6,199 nucleotides of DNA from Nitrospirota bacterium (GTDB lineage Bacteria; Nitrospirota; Thermodesulfovibrionia; UBA6902; BMS3Bbin08): NCBI GenBank assembly GCA_016208845.1, contig JACQXH010000272.1:1-6199 (forward strand). Reading direction: 5' to 3'. Made by a program: the position numbers and the translations under genes. Positions 5,254-6,199 of this stretch are shown in pieces (the first letter of the stretch is position 1; each line of letters opens with the position of its first letter). A model generated the notes under the pieces. The model saw only the letters and a program-made list of their open reading frames with translations. It made no database searches and had not been told where the DNA came from.

Positions 5254-6180
5254 ATGAGCTTCCAATATATAAAAGAGATGCCGGGTGTCGCTGAGATCCT
5301 CGAATCTATCCCACTTTCTGAAGAGCTTAATAAGCTGAAGAAGAAGAGGGATGAGGAAATTATTGCTATCTTCAGGCGGGAAAGCGAGAAGTTCCTTGTA
5401 ATTATCGGCCCCTGCTCTGCGGACAACGAAGATGCTGTATGCGAATACGTATCCCGTCTTGCCCGGCTTCAGGACGAGGTCAAGGAGAAGCTTATACTTG
5501 TTCCGCGCATCTACACTAACAAGCCGCGTACTACAGGCGAAGGGTATAAGGGCATGGCACACCAGCCCAAGCCCACAGAAGCGCCGAATATGATAAAGGG
5601 GCTAAAGGCTATCCGCAAAATGCATATACGCGCGATGGAGGAGTCACATCTGACCGCCGCTGATGAGATGCTTTATCCGGGCAATTACCCGTATCTTCAG
5701 GACATCCTGAGCTATGTTGCAGTAGGAGCGCGTTCTGTAGAGAACCAGCTTCACCGCCTAACGATCAGCGGACTTGATGTGCCTGCCGGCATGAAAAACC
5801 CCACAGGCGGAGATATCGAGATAATGCTGAACTCTGTTCAGGCCGCTCAGATGCCGCATGTATTTGTCTATAACGGTTGGGAGGTGAAGACGTCCGGCAA
5901 TCCGCTTACCCACTGCATACTCAGGGGCGCGGTCAATCCATACGGCACTACCATTCCAAACTACCACTACGAGGACATGATGAGGCTGTGCGAGGCTTAC
6001 AAGAAGCGCGACCTTCGGTTCCCTGCGATAATCGTGGACACCAATCATGCAAACTCAAATAAAAAATTCTACGAACAGCCGAGGATAGCCAGAGAGGTAA
6101 TGAGGAGCCGCCAGAATTCCAAGACCCTAAAGACAAAGGTAATGGGACTGATGATCGAGAGCTATCTTGTCGAAGGCTAG
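5254..6180 (+). CDS. 3-deoxy-7-phosphoheptulonate (DAHP) synthase, class I-alpha, cut by an in-frame TAG
   Basis: The enzyme condenses phosphoenolpyruvate and erythrose 4-phosphate to DAHP, the first step of the shikimate pathway. The 308 residues to the TAG follow the AroF/AroG/AroH type closely. MSFQYIKEMP matches the usual N-terminus of relatives, so the ATG at 5254 is preferred over 5278 despite a poor ribosome-binding site. Then come VIIGPCSADNED with metal ligand Cys54, RIYTNKPRTT (Arg85, Lys90, Arg92), TAADEMLYP (Glu138), GARSVENQLHR, GMKNPTGG (Lys181), ILRGAVNPYG (Arg224), DTNHANSNKK with metal ligand His265, and MIESYLVEG with metal ligand Glu302. The family is about 340-350 long and continues here as LVEG(N/R)Q...YGKSITD.C.GWED, whose Asp is the fourth metal ligand. 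In this window the codon after LVEG is TAG, and the bases after it still read QKISEN in frame, just as relatives do. So the gene is either interrupted, mis-sequenced or read through; without the tail it should lack the Asp ligand. The 3' end beyond 6199 is out of view. Confidence 0.92.
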   Translation: MSFQYIKEMPGVAEILESIPLSEELNKLKKKRDEEIIAIFRRESEKFLVIIGPCSADNEDAVCEYVSRLARLQDEVKEKLILVPRIYTNKPRTTGEGYKGMAHQPKPTEAPNMIKGLKAIRKMHIRAMEESHLTAADEMLYPGNYPYLQDILSYVAVGARSVENQLHRLTISGLDVPAGMKNPTGGDIEIMLNSVQAAQMPHVFVYNGWEVKTSGNPLTHCILRGAVNPYGTTIPNYHYEDMMRLCEAYKKRDLRFPAIIVDTNHANSNKKFYEQPRIAREVMRSRQNSKTLKTKVMGLMIESYLVEG

Positions 6181-6199
6181 CAGAAGATATCTGAAAATG

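Noticed and set aside
4857..5426. Open frame of 189 codons on the - strand across the HNH gene, the repeats and the DAHP synthase start
   Set aside because: It runs antisense through two recognisable genes and non-coding repeats, has no recognisable motif, and its composition follows the opposite strand.
1..6199. tRNA, rRNA, riboswitch or transposase gene
   Set aside because: I read the gaps on both strands and saw no tRNA-like T-arm, rRNA segment, known riboswitch core or transposase motif; a covariance-model search could overturn this.

Overview
The window reads as a chromosomal segment of a Gram-negative-type bacterium, with all genes on the + strand. It holds six housekeeping-type genes and one small accessory gene. 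The order phoH, 7TM-HD phosphodiesterase, ybeY, dgkA is widely conserved in Firmicutes and is also seen in Nitrospirota and Desulfobacterota. A queuosine gene, a DgkA-PAP2 fusion and abundant GCCTGCC-type and ACGAAT-type palindromic repeats would suit a Nitrospirota or deltaproteobacterial lineage. That placement is an inference from style and is weak; no marker gene here fixes the phylum.

Layout. Positions 1-813 hold the 3' three-quarters of queA, whose variable loop carries a palindromic, repeat-derived insert. A 120-base gap follows, with a possible promoter. Positions 934-4488 form a compact operon of four overlapping genes: phoH (apparently starting at a non-standard ACG), a short 7TM-HD (PgpH-like) c-di-AMP phosphodiesterase, ybeY, and a fusion of a DgkA-type lipid kinase with a PAP2 phosphatase. 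Positions 4489-5253 are an accessory islet: a small HNH nuclease gene between two inverted-repeat elements, one of which has a second palindrome nested in its arm. Positions 5254-6180 encode a class I-alpha DAHP synthase, interrupted by an in-frame TAG exactly where the conserved reading frame should continue.

How the genes fit together. PhoH and YbeY are both linked to RNA and ribosome quality control. The HD protein probably degrades cyclic di-AMP, and the DgkA-PAP2 fusion probably interconverts undecaprenol, or another lipid alcohol, and its phosphate. The operon therefore couples RNA maintenance with envelope and second-messenger control. QueA makes the queuosine precursor in tRNA, and DAHP synthase opens the shikimate pathway.

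No wholly new defence or mobile system is visible. The points most worth checking are the TAG inside the DAHP synthase gene, the missing standard start codon of phoH, the repeat insert translated inside QueA, the nested palindromes around the HNH gene, the 107-base dual-coding overlap of the HD gene with ybeY, and the kinase-phosphatase fusion.
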